This document shows, piece after piece, positions 8,055-15,998 of a DNA stretch of 64,000 nucleotides. Where the stretch lies: positions 62,001-126,000 of the forward strand of contig NZ_LZRP01000007.1 of assembly GCF_001678665.1 (NCBI RefSeq), written 5' to 3'. Within the stretch, counting starts at the first letter, position 1, and every line of letters begins with the position of its first letter. The position numbers were made by a program, and so were the translations under genes. The notes below the pieces were generated by a model. It was not told the DNA's origin. It was given only the letters and a program-made list of their open reading frames with translations, and did not search any database. The DNA comes from Erythrobacter sp. QSSC1-22B (lineage in GTDB: Bacteria > Pseudomonadota > Alphaproteobacteria > Sphingomonadales > Sphingomonadaceae).

Positions 8055-9801
8055 TCAGAAAACCGCCAGCAGGTCCTTCTTCAGGATCTTGCCATTGGCG
8101 TTGCGCGGCAGCGTCTCGGCGGAAAACACGATGCGAACCGGTACCTTGAATTTTGCCAGGCGAGCGGCGACCCATTGCTGCAGCTCCGCCTCGTCGGCGC
8201 TGGTGCCTGGGGCGAGATGCACGACGGCGGCCGGTTCCTCGCCCAATTGCTTGTGCGGCAGACCGATCAATGCTGCGTCCGTTACCGCCGGATGGTCGTA
8301 GAGGGCATTTTCGACCTCGGAGGAATAGATGTTCTCGCCACCACGGATGATCATGTCCTTCGCCCGGTCGGCGATATAGCAATAGCCCTCATCGTCGAGC
8401 CGCGCGAGGTCGCCGGTCCGGACCCAGCCGTCGATGAAGGTTTGGGCCGTTGCCTCCGGATTGCGCCAGTATCCTTTGACCACCATCGGGCCTCTGGCCC
8501 ACAATTCGCCGATCTCGCCCACCGCCATTTCCCGCGTACCGTCCTCGCTCATGATCCTGAGATCCGCGACTGCGACCGGAGGGCCGCAGCTGTCGGGGCG
8601 GTTGAGATAGTCCTCGCTGGAATGACCGGTGACGGTCGCCATGGTCTCGGTCATGCCCCAGCCATTGCCGGGCAGCGCGCCGAAGACCTCGCGGATCTTG
8701 CGCACCAGTTCGGGCGCCGCGGGTGCGCCACCGTAGGCGATCGTCTCGAGGCTGGAGAGGTCGTAGTTCTTGCGCTCGGGATGCTCGATCAATTGCCAGG
8801 CGATGGTCGGGACCCCGCCGGTGGCATGGACCCGTTCGCGCTCGATGATCCGGAACGCCTCGACGGGATCCCAGCGAAGCATGAAGATCAGCGTGTTGCC
8901 CGCGGCAATACTGCCCATCAGCCCGGCCGAACAGGCGGTGACGTGGAACAGCGGAATGACCGTCAGCGACGTCTTGGGGGTGGGGGGCGGGCAATTGCTC
9001 GCCGCGACGCAGCACCGCGCAGGCGGCGTTGAAGGCGCTGGAAAGGACGTTGGTGCACAAATTGCGGTGCGTGCCCAGCGCGCCCTTGGGCTTGCCGGTG
9101 GTGCCGCTGGTGTAGAAGATCGTCGCATCGTCGTCGGGCGCGATGTCGACCTCGGGCAGCGTCGCAGGGGGAAGCTCGGAATAGGTCGGAGGAGTACCGA
9201 TGATCGCTTCGAGCCGTCTTGCCCCCTCCGGCTCTGCTTCGCAGCGTGAAACCAGCACCGTCCCCAGCTCGGGGCATTCGCCGCGATGGGGTGCGATACG
9301 TTCCCAGCGCTCCTCGTCGCAGACCAGCAGGCTGGTGCCGGAATCGGTCAGCCCATAGGCGAGCTCGGGCCCGGTCCACCAGGCGTTGAGCGGTACGCAG
9401 ATCGCGCCGATGGTGGTCGCTGCGAAAAACGCCACCGTCCATTCGGGAAGGTTGCGCATCGCCAGCGCAATCCGGTCGCCCTTCTCGATCCCGCAGGCCT
9501 CGAATTCATGCGCCAGCCTGGCGACCGCGCGGAACCAAGCATCATAGGTGACACGCTCGCCTTCATAGATGGCGAACTCGCGTTCCCCATGCGTCTGGCC
9601 ATGCAGGGCAATGGCGCGCAAATTTGCCGGCGCATTCTTCCATACCCGCGTCGGCACCCCCCCGATATCGGCGGTATCCATCTCGAAACGCTGGCCGGGT
9701 GCGGTCAGCATGGCCGTGCATTCGCCACGGCTGCGCGCGGGCCAGCCTGGCGGCGGGGTCCATCCGATTGCTGCTGCGAGATCGTCTGTCCTGATTTGCA
9801 T
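8055..9801 (-). pseudogene. AMP-dependent acyl-CoA synthetase, frameshifted
   Basis: The two halves of one ANL-superfamily acyl-CoA ligase lie in different minus-strand frames. The N-terminal part (from ATG 9801) has the P-loop IFYTSGTTGKPKGALGTH; the C-terminal part has PLFHVTACSAGLMGS, GWGMTETMATVTGHSSED, VRTGDLARLDDEGYCYIADR, the hinge region DMIIRGGENIYSSEVE and the terminal NANGKILKKDLL. The frames switch at two plus-strand G runs, 8976-8980 and 8982-8987; removing one G would restore one reading frame of about 581 codons. A homopolymer sequencing error and a genuine mutation are equally possible. The gene lies opposite to the catabolic genes on both sides. It would activate a carboxylic acid to its CoA ester. 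Confidence 0.85.
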
Positions 9802-10044
9802 GATCACAATACCCCACACACGCCGGTGAAAACGAAACTAGCGTCGTGCATCGGGTCCTCTCCTCTCCGTGCCTCCTGGACACGATTCCATCGGCGCGGT
9901 TTAGCCAGGTGCGTCGCCCGCGTGCAAGCCGGAAACCGAGCCCGCCTAAAAACAAGGTACGAGGGTTCAAACGGCGGAAAAAACCGCTATCGTTACCGCC
10001 AGAACAAAAGGTATGGCCCCGGCGGGGCATTGGGGAGCAGAGTG

Positions 10045-11277
10045 ATGGAGATGGGTAGGCCGTCGGATCTTGGGTTCGACGCGGCGCGGCTGGCGCGGAT
10101 CGATGCGTTTCTCAAAGAGCGCTATCTCGACACCGGGCGGCTCAGCAACACGCAAATCCTCGTCGCGCGGGAAGGGCAGCCGGTGCACTACGGGCATGGC
10201 GGAACCTTGCGCGACGACGGCACCGCGATGCGCGAGGATGCTCTGTTCCGGATTGCCAGCATGACCAAGCCGATCACCTCGATCGCCTTCATGCAGCTGG
10301 TCGAACGGTGCAAGGTGGCGCTGGACGACCCGGTCACCAGCGTGCTTCCCGAGTTCGCCGGGCTGGGCGCCTACGCCGGTGGCGGCGGTTCAGTCCCATT
10401 CGCGCCGGTGGCGCTTGGCAGACCGATGCGTTTCGTCGATCTGATGAACCATATGTCGGGCCTCACCTATGGGTTCCAGAACCGCAGCAGCGTGGATGCC
10501 GCCTACCGCGAAGCCAAGCTGGATATGTCGCGCAACACGATCGGTTCGGACGAGTATATCGCGGCGCTCGCGGGTATTCCGCTGGAGTTCGAGCCTGGCG
10601 CGCAGTGGAACTATTCGGTTGCGACCGACGTGCTCGGCGTCTGCGTCGAACGCCTGTCGGGCATGACGCTTGGCGACTATTTCGCGCGCCATATTTTCGA
10701 ACCGCTCGGCATGGTGGATACCGGCTTCGATGTTCCTGCCGACAAGGCGGACCGCCTTGCCGACGCCTATGGCTACCGGCCCGGCAAGCCGCCGCGCCTG
10801 ATCGACAAGGGCTCCGAAAGCCGCCTTGTCGAACCTGCAAAGTTTCATTCAGGCGGCGGCGGCCTGATCGGCTCGATTGCCGACTACCACCGGTTTTGTT
10901 CGATGTTGCTTGGCAGAGGCGTACTCGACGGGGCGCGGATCGTGAGCCCAAAGACGCTCGACCTGATGACCGAGAACCATTTGCCGGGCGGCGCGGATCT
11001 CACCCAGATGAGCCAGAGCCTGTTCAGCGAGGCCAACAATGCCGGCACCGGGTTCGGGCTCGGCTTTGCGATGGTGGTGGATCCAGCGAAGACGCTGATC
11101 CCTGCCAGCAAGGGCGAATTTTACTGGGGCGGGGCCTATTCGACCGCCTTCTTCGTCGATCCGGTAGAGCGGATCACCATGGTCTTCATGACGCAGCTCT
11201 ACCCCTCATCGACCTATCCCATCCGCCGAGAGCTCAAGACCCTGATCTATTCGGCCCTCACCGACAGCTACGCATAA
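10045..11277 (+). CDS. Serine hydrolase, class C beta-lactamase / EstB-like esterase
   Basis: 410 residues from ATG 10045, with GGGAG about 8 nt upstream; the frame is open further 5' only because it lies antisense to the ligase gene. The nucleophile motif S72-M-T-K75 (RIASMTKP) and the second motif Y190-S-V match the beta-lactamase fold. A C-terminal GGAYSTAFFVDP loop replaces the usual KTG box (HTG/GGA form of EstB-type esterases). No signal peptide is seen, so it is probably cytoplasmic. It ends 12 nt before the fadJ-like gene, suggesting that it hydrolyses an ester or lactone in the same catabolic route. It is unlikely to be a true beta-lactamase. Confidence 0.85.
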   Translation: MEMGRPSDLGFDAARLARIDAFLKERYLDTGRLSNTQILVAREGQPVHYGHGGTLRDDGTAMREDALFRIASMTKPITSIAFMQLVERCKVALDDPVTSVLPEFAGLGAYAGGGGSVPFAPVALGRPMRFVDLMNHMSGLTYGFQNRSSVDAAYREAKLDMSRNTIGSDEYIAALAGIPLEFEPGAQWNYSVATDVLGVCVERLSGMTLGDYFARHIFEPLGMVDTGFDVPADKADRLADAYGYRPGKPPRLIDKGSESRLVEPAKFHSGGGGLIGSIADYHRFCSMLLGRGVLDGARIVSPKTLDLMTENHLPGGADLTQMSQSLFSEANNAGTGFGLGFAMVVDPAKTLIPASKGEFYWGGAYSTAFFVDPVERITMVFMTQLYPSSTYPIRRELKTLIYSALTDSYA

Positions 11278-11289
11278 AGGAGAGCACCC

Positions 11290-13326
11290 ATGCCATCCCC
11301 GATCTCGACCAGTAAGCAGGGCGACGTCCTCGTCGTCACCTCCGACAATCCGCCCGTGAATGCGCTCGGCCACGCCGTGCGATCCGGTTTGCAGGATGCC
11401 ATCGCGCAAGGCGCCGCCGACGATGAGATCAAGGCGATCGTGATCCGCTGCGACGGGCGGACCTTCTTTGCCGGCGCGGATATCACCGAATTCGGCAAGC
11501 CGCCGCAGGGCCCCAGCCTGCCCGCAGTCTGCGACGCCATCGAGGCGAGCGACAAGCCCGTCGTCGCGGCGATCCACGGCACCGCATTGGGCGGCGGGTG
11601 TGAAATCGCGCTCGCCTGCCACTACCGCGTCGCCGTCCCGAGCGCGAAGCTCGGCCTGCCCGAAGTAAAGCTCGGCCTGATCCCGGGCGCTGCCGGGACG
11701 CAGCGCCTGCCGCGGCTGGTCGGAGCCGAGGCGGCGCTGCCGCTGGTGGTCATCGGCAACCCGATTTCTGCAAAACAGGCCAACGAGATCGGACTGGTCG
11801 ATGCCCTTGTGGACGAAGGCGATCTGGCTGGCGAAGCGGTCGCCTTCGCGAACTCGAAGATCGGCCAGCCGGTACCTCGCACCTCGGAAATGGACCGCAA
11901 CCGCGACGGGGTCGCAAACCCCGACATCTTCGACGAATTCCGTGCCAAGAACGGCCGCAAGCTGCACGGCTTCGATGCGCCCAATGCCGCTATCGAGGCG
12001 GTAAAGGCTGCGGGTGAGCTGTCCTTTGCCGATGGCGTAAAAAAGGAGCGTGAGCTGTTCTCCAAGCTGATGACGGGAACGCAGTCGGCCGCCATGCGCC
12101 ACTATTTCTTCGCCGAACGCGCTGCCAACAAGATCGACGGCCTTGCCGCCGACACCAGTCCGATCCCGGTCGAGAAGGTCGGCATCATCGGTGCGGGCAC
12201 GATGGGCGGCGGGATCGCGATGAACTTCCTGTCGGCGGGCATCCCGGTGACCATCCTCGAGATGAAGCAGGAGGCGCTCGAGCGCGGCACTGCGACCATC
12301 CGAAAGAACTACGAAAACACCGCCAAGCGTGGTCGCATGACCGCTGAGCAGGTGGAGGGCGCGATGGGCCGCCTGACCCCGACGCTCGACTATGGCGATC
12401 TGGCCGATTGCGATCTGGTGATCGAGGCCGTCTACGAGAGCATGGATGTGAAGAAGGAGGTTTTCGGCACGCTGGACGAAACCGTCAAGCAGGGGGCGAT
12501 CCTGGCGTCCAACACCAGCTATCTCGATATCGACGAGATCGCGACCGCAACGAAGCGGCCGGGCTATGTGGTGGGGCTGCATTTCTTCTCGCCCGCCAAT
12601 GTGATGAAATTGCTCGAGGTGGTGCGCGGCGAGAAAACGCGTGACGACGTGCTGGCTACGGCGATGAAGCTGTCCAAGGCCATCGGCAAGGTCGCCGCCG
12701 TGTCGGGCGTCTGCCCGGGGTTCATCGGCAACCGGATGCTGTCCAAGCGGCAGGAGCAGGCCAACCAGTTGATCATGGAGGGCGCGAATTACTGGGATGT
12801 CGATGATGTCCTGCTCGAGTTCGGCTTCCCCATGGGGCCGTTCCAGATGGGCGATCTGGCGGGCATCGATATCGGCTGGCATCGCGATCCATCGAAGGTC
12901 ACGACTATCCGCGAGGCGCTGTGTGCGGTGGGTCGCTTTGGCCAGAAGGCGGGCAAGGGTTTCTACGATTACAACGAGGCGCGGCAGCGCACGCCATCGG
13001 ATGAGGTCAAGGCGATCATCGCCGACTTTGCCCAGAAGAGTGGCACCCCGCAGCGCGATATCTCCAAGGAGGAAATCCGGGAACGGCTGCTCTATCCCAT
13101 GGTCAATGAAGGCGCGAAGATCCTCGACGAGGGCATGGCGCAGCGCGCGAGTGATATCGATGTCGTCTGGATCAACGGCTATGGCTGGCCGCTCTACACC
13201 GGGGGTCCGATGTTCTGGGCCGACACGATCGGGCTCGATACGGTCGTCGCCGGGCTCGAGAAGCACGATCTGCCGGTGAGCGACTATCTGCGCAGCAGGG
13301 CGGCAGCGGGCAAGACCTTCAACTGA
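11290..13326 (+). CDS. Bifunctional enoyl-CoA hydratase / 3-hydroxyacyl-CoA dehydrogenase (FadJ/FadB type)
   Basis: 678 residues. The N-terminal crotonase domain has [14 protein letters not shown] and [20 protein letters not shown]; the NAD-binding domain starts with [17 protein letters not shown] near residue 297; the dehydrogenase has [17 protein letters not shown] and the helical C-terminal domain. It performs hydration of enoyl-CoA and oxidation of the 3-hydroxyacyl-CoA. The start ATG follows AAGGAGAG. It lies 12 nt after the serine hydrolase and is followed by a strong hairpin at 13336-13363. No thiolase is present in the cluster, so complete beta-oxidation needs one from elsewhere. Confidence 0.9.
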   Translation: MPSPISTSKQGDVLVVTSDNPPVNALGHAVRSGLQDAIAQGAADDEIKAIVIRCDGRTFFAGADITEFGKPPQGPSLPAVCDAIEASDKPVVAAIHGTALGGGCEIALACHYRVAVPSAKLGLPEVKLGLIPGAAGTQRLPRLVGAEAALPLVVIGNPISAKQANEIGLVDALVDEGDLAGEAVAFANSKIGQPVPRTSEMDRNRDGVANPDIFDEFRAKNGRKLHGFDAPNAAIEAVKAAGELSFADGVKKERELFSKLMTGTQSAAMRHYFFAERAANKIDGLAADTSPIPVEKVGIIGAGTMGGGIAMNFLSAGIPVTILEMKQEALERGTATIRKNYENTAKRGRMTAEQVEGAMGRLTPTLDYGDLADCDLVIEAVYESMDVKKEVFGTLDETVKQGAILASNTSYLDIDEIATATKRPGYVVGLHFFSPANVMKLLEVVRGEKTRDDVLATAMKLSKAIGKVAAVSGVCPGFIGNRMLSKRQEQANQLIMEGANYWDVDDVLLEFGFPMGPFQMGDLAGIDIGWHRDPSKVTTIREALCAVGRFGQKAGKGFYDYNEARQRTPSDEVKAIIADFAQKSGTPQRDISKEEIRERLLYPMVNEGAKILDEGMAQRASDIDVVWINGYGWPLYTGGPMFWADTIGLDTVVAGLEKHDLPVSDYLRSRAAAGKTFN

Positions 13327-13335
13327 CCGCTCTTA

Positions 13336-13363
13336 GCAGGCCGGCTCGTGAAAGCCGGCCTGC
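13336..13363 (+). terminator. Perfect 11-bp hairpin after the fadJ-like gene
   Basis: GCAGGCCGGCT at 13336-13346 and its exact reverse complement at 13353-13363 enclose a 6-nt loop. No T tract follows, so it may be a processing or attenuation hairpin rather than a full intrinsic terminator. The only ordinary start codon upstream in the next gene's frame (GTG 13348) lies in its loop. Confidence 0.5.
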
Positions 13364-14298
13364 GCCAGCCGGCCTTCGTAGGCCAGACAAGGTACCGCAG
13401 GAACGACCGGGGGGCGACAATCGAAAATCTGGAAGCGATACTGACCGTGGCACGCGCGGGCGAGGGCTGTTGGAACGGGCTTGCGGGCCCGGCGATGGGG
13501 CCGCGGCTGTTCGGCGGGCAGGCCATTGCGCAGGGGGTGATGGCGGCTTGCGGCGAGGAGGATGGCGGGCGACTGCCGCATTCGCTCCACGCCTATTTCA
13601 TCAAGCCGGGATCGCGCGAAGATCCGGTCGATTACCGGGTCACCAGCCTCTCACAAGGGCGCAGCTTTGCCACGCGCCGGGTCGAGGCGATGCAGGCGGA
13701 CACGGTGATCTGTTCGATGATGGCCTCGTTCCATGTTCCCGAGCCGGGTTTCGAGCATCAGCAGGAAGCGCCGTTCTCGCTCGACATCGACGCCGCGCTC
13801 GAGAGCCTCGCGAGCTGGAACGCGCATAGCGAGAGCGCCGCCAATTCTTCCCTCGTCGAAAGGCTGCAGAAACGGCCCATCGAACTCGTCCCGCTCGATC
13901 CCGGGGTTTTGTTCGGCGCCAGACCGCGCGAGCCGCGCACCGGAGTGTGGATGCGGATGCGCCAGCCCTCCGGTGCAGGACCTGCCATGCAGCGCGCCTT
14001 GCTCGCCTACGCGTCCGACATGATGTTCCTGCGCAATGCGATGCTTCCGCATGCGATTCGGCCGGGCAGCGATAGCGTGCAGGCGACCTCGCTCGATCAT
14101 GCGATCTGGTTTCACGAGACGCCCGATTTCGACCGCTGGCACCTGTTCGTCACAGAAAGCCCATGGGCGGCCCATGCCCGCGGGCTGAACCGCGGGTTCT
14201 TCTTTTCCGAAGAGGGCAGGCTGGTGGCAACCGCCAGTCAGGAAAGCCTGATGCGCCCCAGGGGCGAAGCGCTCGACCGTATCAAGCCACGCAATTGA
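13348..14298 (+). CDS. Acyl-CoA thioesterase II (TesB-like)
   Basis: Double hot-dog thioesterase: GPRLFGGQAIAQGVMAA, LHAYFIKPGSREDPVDYRV and SFATRRVEAMQ in the first half, then LDHAIWFHE and GFFFSEEGRLVATASQESLMR in the second. It hydrolyses acyl-CoA to free acid and CoA. The start is unclear. GTG 13348 gives 316 residues but sits in the loop of a perfect hairpin; homology to TesB begins about residue 25 (IENLEAIL), where there is no ATG/GTG/TTG, and the next GTG (13447) would cut into the conserved region. A non-standard start such as ATC 13420, with a G-rich tract at 13410-13414, is possible. The coordinates given are the outer bound. Confidence 0.82.
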   Translation: MKAGLRQPAFVGQTRYRRNDRGATIENLEAILTVARAGEGCWNGLAGPAMGPRLFGGQAIAQGVMAACGEEDGGRLPHSLHAYFIKPGSREDPVDYRVTSLSQGRSFATRRVEAMQADTVICSMMASFHVPEPGFEHQQEAPFSLDIDAALESLASWNAHSESAANSSLVERLQKRPIELVPLDPGVLFGARPREPRTGVWMRMRQPSGAGPAMQRALLAYASDMMFLRNAMLPHAIRPGSDSVQATSLDHAIWFHETPDFDRWHLFVTESPWAAHARGLNRGFFFSEEGRLVATASQESLMRPRGEALDRIKPRN

Positions 14299-14312
14299 GA
14301 GGAGAACGAACA

Positions 14313-15077
14313 ATGTCCCTATTTGACCTGACCGGAAAGGTGGCGATCGTCACCGGATCGAGCCGCGGCATCGGCAAGGCCATCGCCGAAGAACTTGCCG
14401 CCCATGGTGCGCGCGTTGTCATTTCCAGCCGCAAGCAGGAGGTCTGCGACGAGGTCGCCGCGGCAATCAATGCCGAGCATGGCGCCGGACGCGCAATCGC
14501 CGTCGCGGCGAGCATCTCCGATAAAGGCCAGCTGGAGGACCTGTTCGCGCAAACCAAGGAGCAGCTCGGCCCGGTCGATATCCTGATCTGCAATGCCGCC
14601 TCCAACCCCTATTACGGTTCGATGGACGGGATCGAGGACGAGCAGTTCCGCAAGGTTCTCGACAACAACATCCTCTCCAACCACTGGCTGATGCAACTGG
14701 CTTTGCCCGACATGCGCGCCAAGAATGGTGGGGCCATCGTCGTGATCAGCTCGATCGGCGGGCTGCGCGGCTCAGCGACCATCGGGGCATACAATGTCTC
14801 CAAGGCCGCCGATTTCCAGCTGGTGCGCAATTACGCGGTCGAGAACGGCCAGCACGGAGTGCGCATCAATGCGATCGCTCCGGGCCTGGTGAAGACCGAT
14901 TTCGCCCGCGCCCTGTGGGAGAACCCCGAGGCGCTGGAACGGACCGAGGCGGCACTGCCGATGCGCCGGATCGGCGAGCCGCGCGATATCGCCGGGGCTG
15001 CGGTGTACCTGTCCTCGCCAGCGGCGAAATGGATCACCGGCCAGATGGTCGTGGTCGATGGCGGCGCGACCATATGA
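14313..15077 (+). CDS. SDR family oxidoreductase
   Basis: 254 residues, classical short-chain dehydrogenase. The cofactor motif is TGSSRGIG near residues 14-21, the NAG-like motif is CNAAS, the catalytic Ser lies in VVISSIGG, and the catalytic Y-x-x-x-K is YNVSK. The ending ITGQMVVVDGG is typical. ATG 14313 is preceded by GAGAGGAGAAC. It probably interconverts a hydroxyl and a keto group, NAD(P)-dependent, in the same route as the acyl-CoA enzymes. The stop overlaps the next SDR start as ATGA, so the two are translationally coupled. Exact substrate unknown. Confidence 0.88.
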   Translation: MSLFDLTGKVAIVTGSSRGIGKAIAEELAAHGARVVISSRKQEVCDEVAAAINAEHGAGRAIAVAASISDKGQLEDLFAQTKEQLGPVDILICNAASNPYYGSMDGIEDEQFRKVLDNNILSNHWLMQLALPDMRAKNGGAIVVISSIGGLRGSATIGAYNVSKAADFQLVRNYAVENGQHGVRINAIAPGLVKTDFARALWENPEALERTEAALPMRRIGEPRDIAGAAVYLSSPAAKWITGQMVVVDGGATI

Positions 15078-15898
15078 CCGCGTCAGCCAGCGGACGGCTG
15101 TCCGGCAAGGTCGCCATCATCACCGGGGCGGCCTCGGGGATCGGCCGGGCGAGCGCGCTGCTGTTCGCCAGCGAAGGCGCACAGCTGGTTCTGTTCGACC
15201 GGACCGAGGAAGTTCACCACACCGCCGCCGCCGTCGAACAGGCGGGCGGGCGTGCGCTCGCCATGATCGGCGATGCCGGGGATGAGGCGGATGTCGCAGC
15301 CGCGGTCGCCATGGCGGGCGAGGCCTATGGCAGGCTGGACATCTTCTTCGCCAACGCCGGGATCACCGGCGGCGCGCGGGGCGGCTTCTTCGATGCGACG
15401 CCTGAAGTGTGGGAAGAGGTCCTGCGGGTCAATCTGATTGGCCCCTTCCTGGCGATCAAGCACGCCGCGCCGGTAATCCGCGATGGCGGCGGCGGCGCGA
15501 TCCTGTGCACCGCCTCGGTCGCGGGCCTGCGTTCGGGGGCAGGGCCGGCGCAATACTCCGCCAGCAAGGCGGGCGTGATCAATCTGGTGCAGACCGCCGC
15601 GCAGCAGCTTGCCGGGACCGGAGTACGGGTCAACGCCGTCCTCCCCGGCCTGACCGAGACCGGCATGACCCAGCCGATGTTCGACGGTGCCCGCGCGGCG
15701 GGCAAGGAGCACAAGATCGGACAGCTCAACCCGCTGCTGCGCGGGGGCCAGCCCGAGGAAATCGCGCAAGCAGCGCTGTTCCTCGTCAGCGAGGCGGCCA
15801 GCTACGTCAACGGTCAGGCGCTGGCCGTCGATGGCGGCCTGTCGTCCTCGCACCCCACCGCGCGTCCGCCGGGCGACGCGGGCCGCCCCACCTCCTGA
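15074..15898 (+). CDS. SDR family oxidoreductase
   Basis: 274 residues, a second classical short-chain dehydrogenase starting in the ATGA overlap with the previous gene. Motifs: TGAASGIG near the N-terminus, FANAGI, active-site Ser in LCTASVAG, YSASK, and NGQALAVDGG near the end. It carries a low-complexity C-terminal tail rich in Ser, Pro and Arg beyond the usual end of the fold. Two adjacent different SDRs suggest successive or paired oxidations of a hydroxylated substrate. The substrate is not predictable. A convergent hairpin terminator follows at 15928-15951. Confidence 0.87.
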   Translation: MTASASGRLSGKVAIITGAASGIGRASALLFASEGAQLVLFDRTEEVHHTAAAVEQAGGRALAMIGDAGDEADVAAAVAMAGEAYGRLDIFFANAGITGGARGGFFDATPEVWEEVLRVNLIGPFLAIKHAAPVIRDGGGGAILCTASVAGLRSGAGPAQYSASKAGVINLVQTAAQQLAGTGVRVNAVLPGLTETGMTQPMFDGARAAGKEHKIGQLNPLLRGGQPEEIAQAALFLVSEAASYVNGQALAVDGGLSSSHPTARPPGDAGRPTS

Positions 15899-15927
15899 CG
15901 GAGCTTTGGCTGACGCGTTCGCGAAGA

Positions 15928-15951
15928 GGGGGGCGGCTTGTGCCGCCCCCC
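15928..15951. terminator. Bidirectional hairpin terminator between SDR and TonB receptor genes
   Basis: GGGGGGCGGC at 15928-15937 and GCCGCCCCCC at 15942-15951 form a 10-bp stem with a TTGT loop. CTGTTT follows on the plus strand. It sits between two convergent genes, so it can serve both. Confidence 0.7.
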
Positions 15952-15998
15952 CTGTTTCGAGTCCGACGCGGGCTATCCCCGCACCGGATTGCTGGCGC

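Noticed and set aside
9286..10044. N-terminal extension of the EstB-like hydrolase
   Set aside because: The frame stays open only because it is antisense to the acyl-CoA ligase. Family homology and the ribosome site put the start at 10045.
10045..11277. Antibiotic-resistance beta-lactamase
   Set aside because: The motifs belong to the class C/EstB fold, but no signal peptide is seen and the operon is catabolic, so esterase is more likely.
11206..13266. A 686-codon minus-strand frame opposite the fadJ-like gene
   Set aside because: Shadow of a well-supported gene; His/Asp/Arg-rich with no motif.
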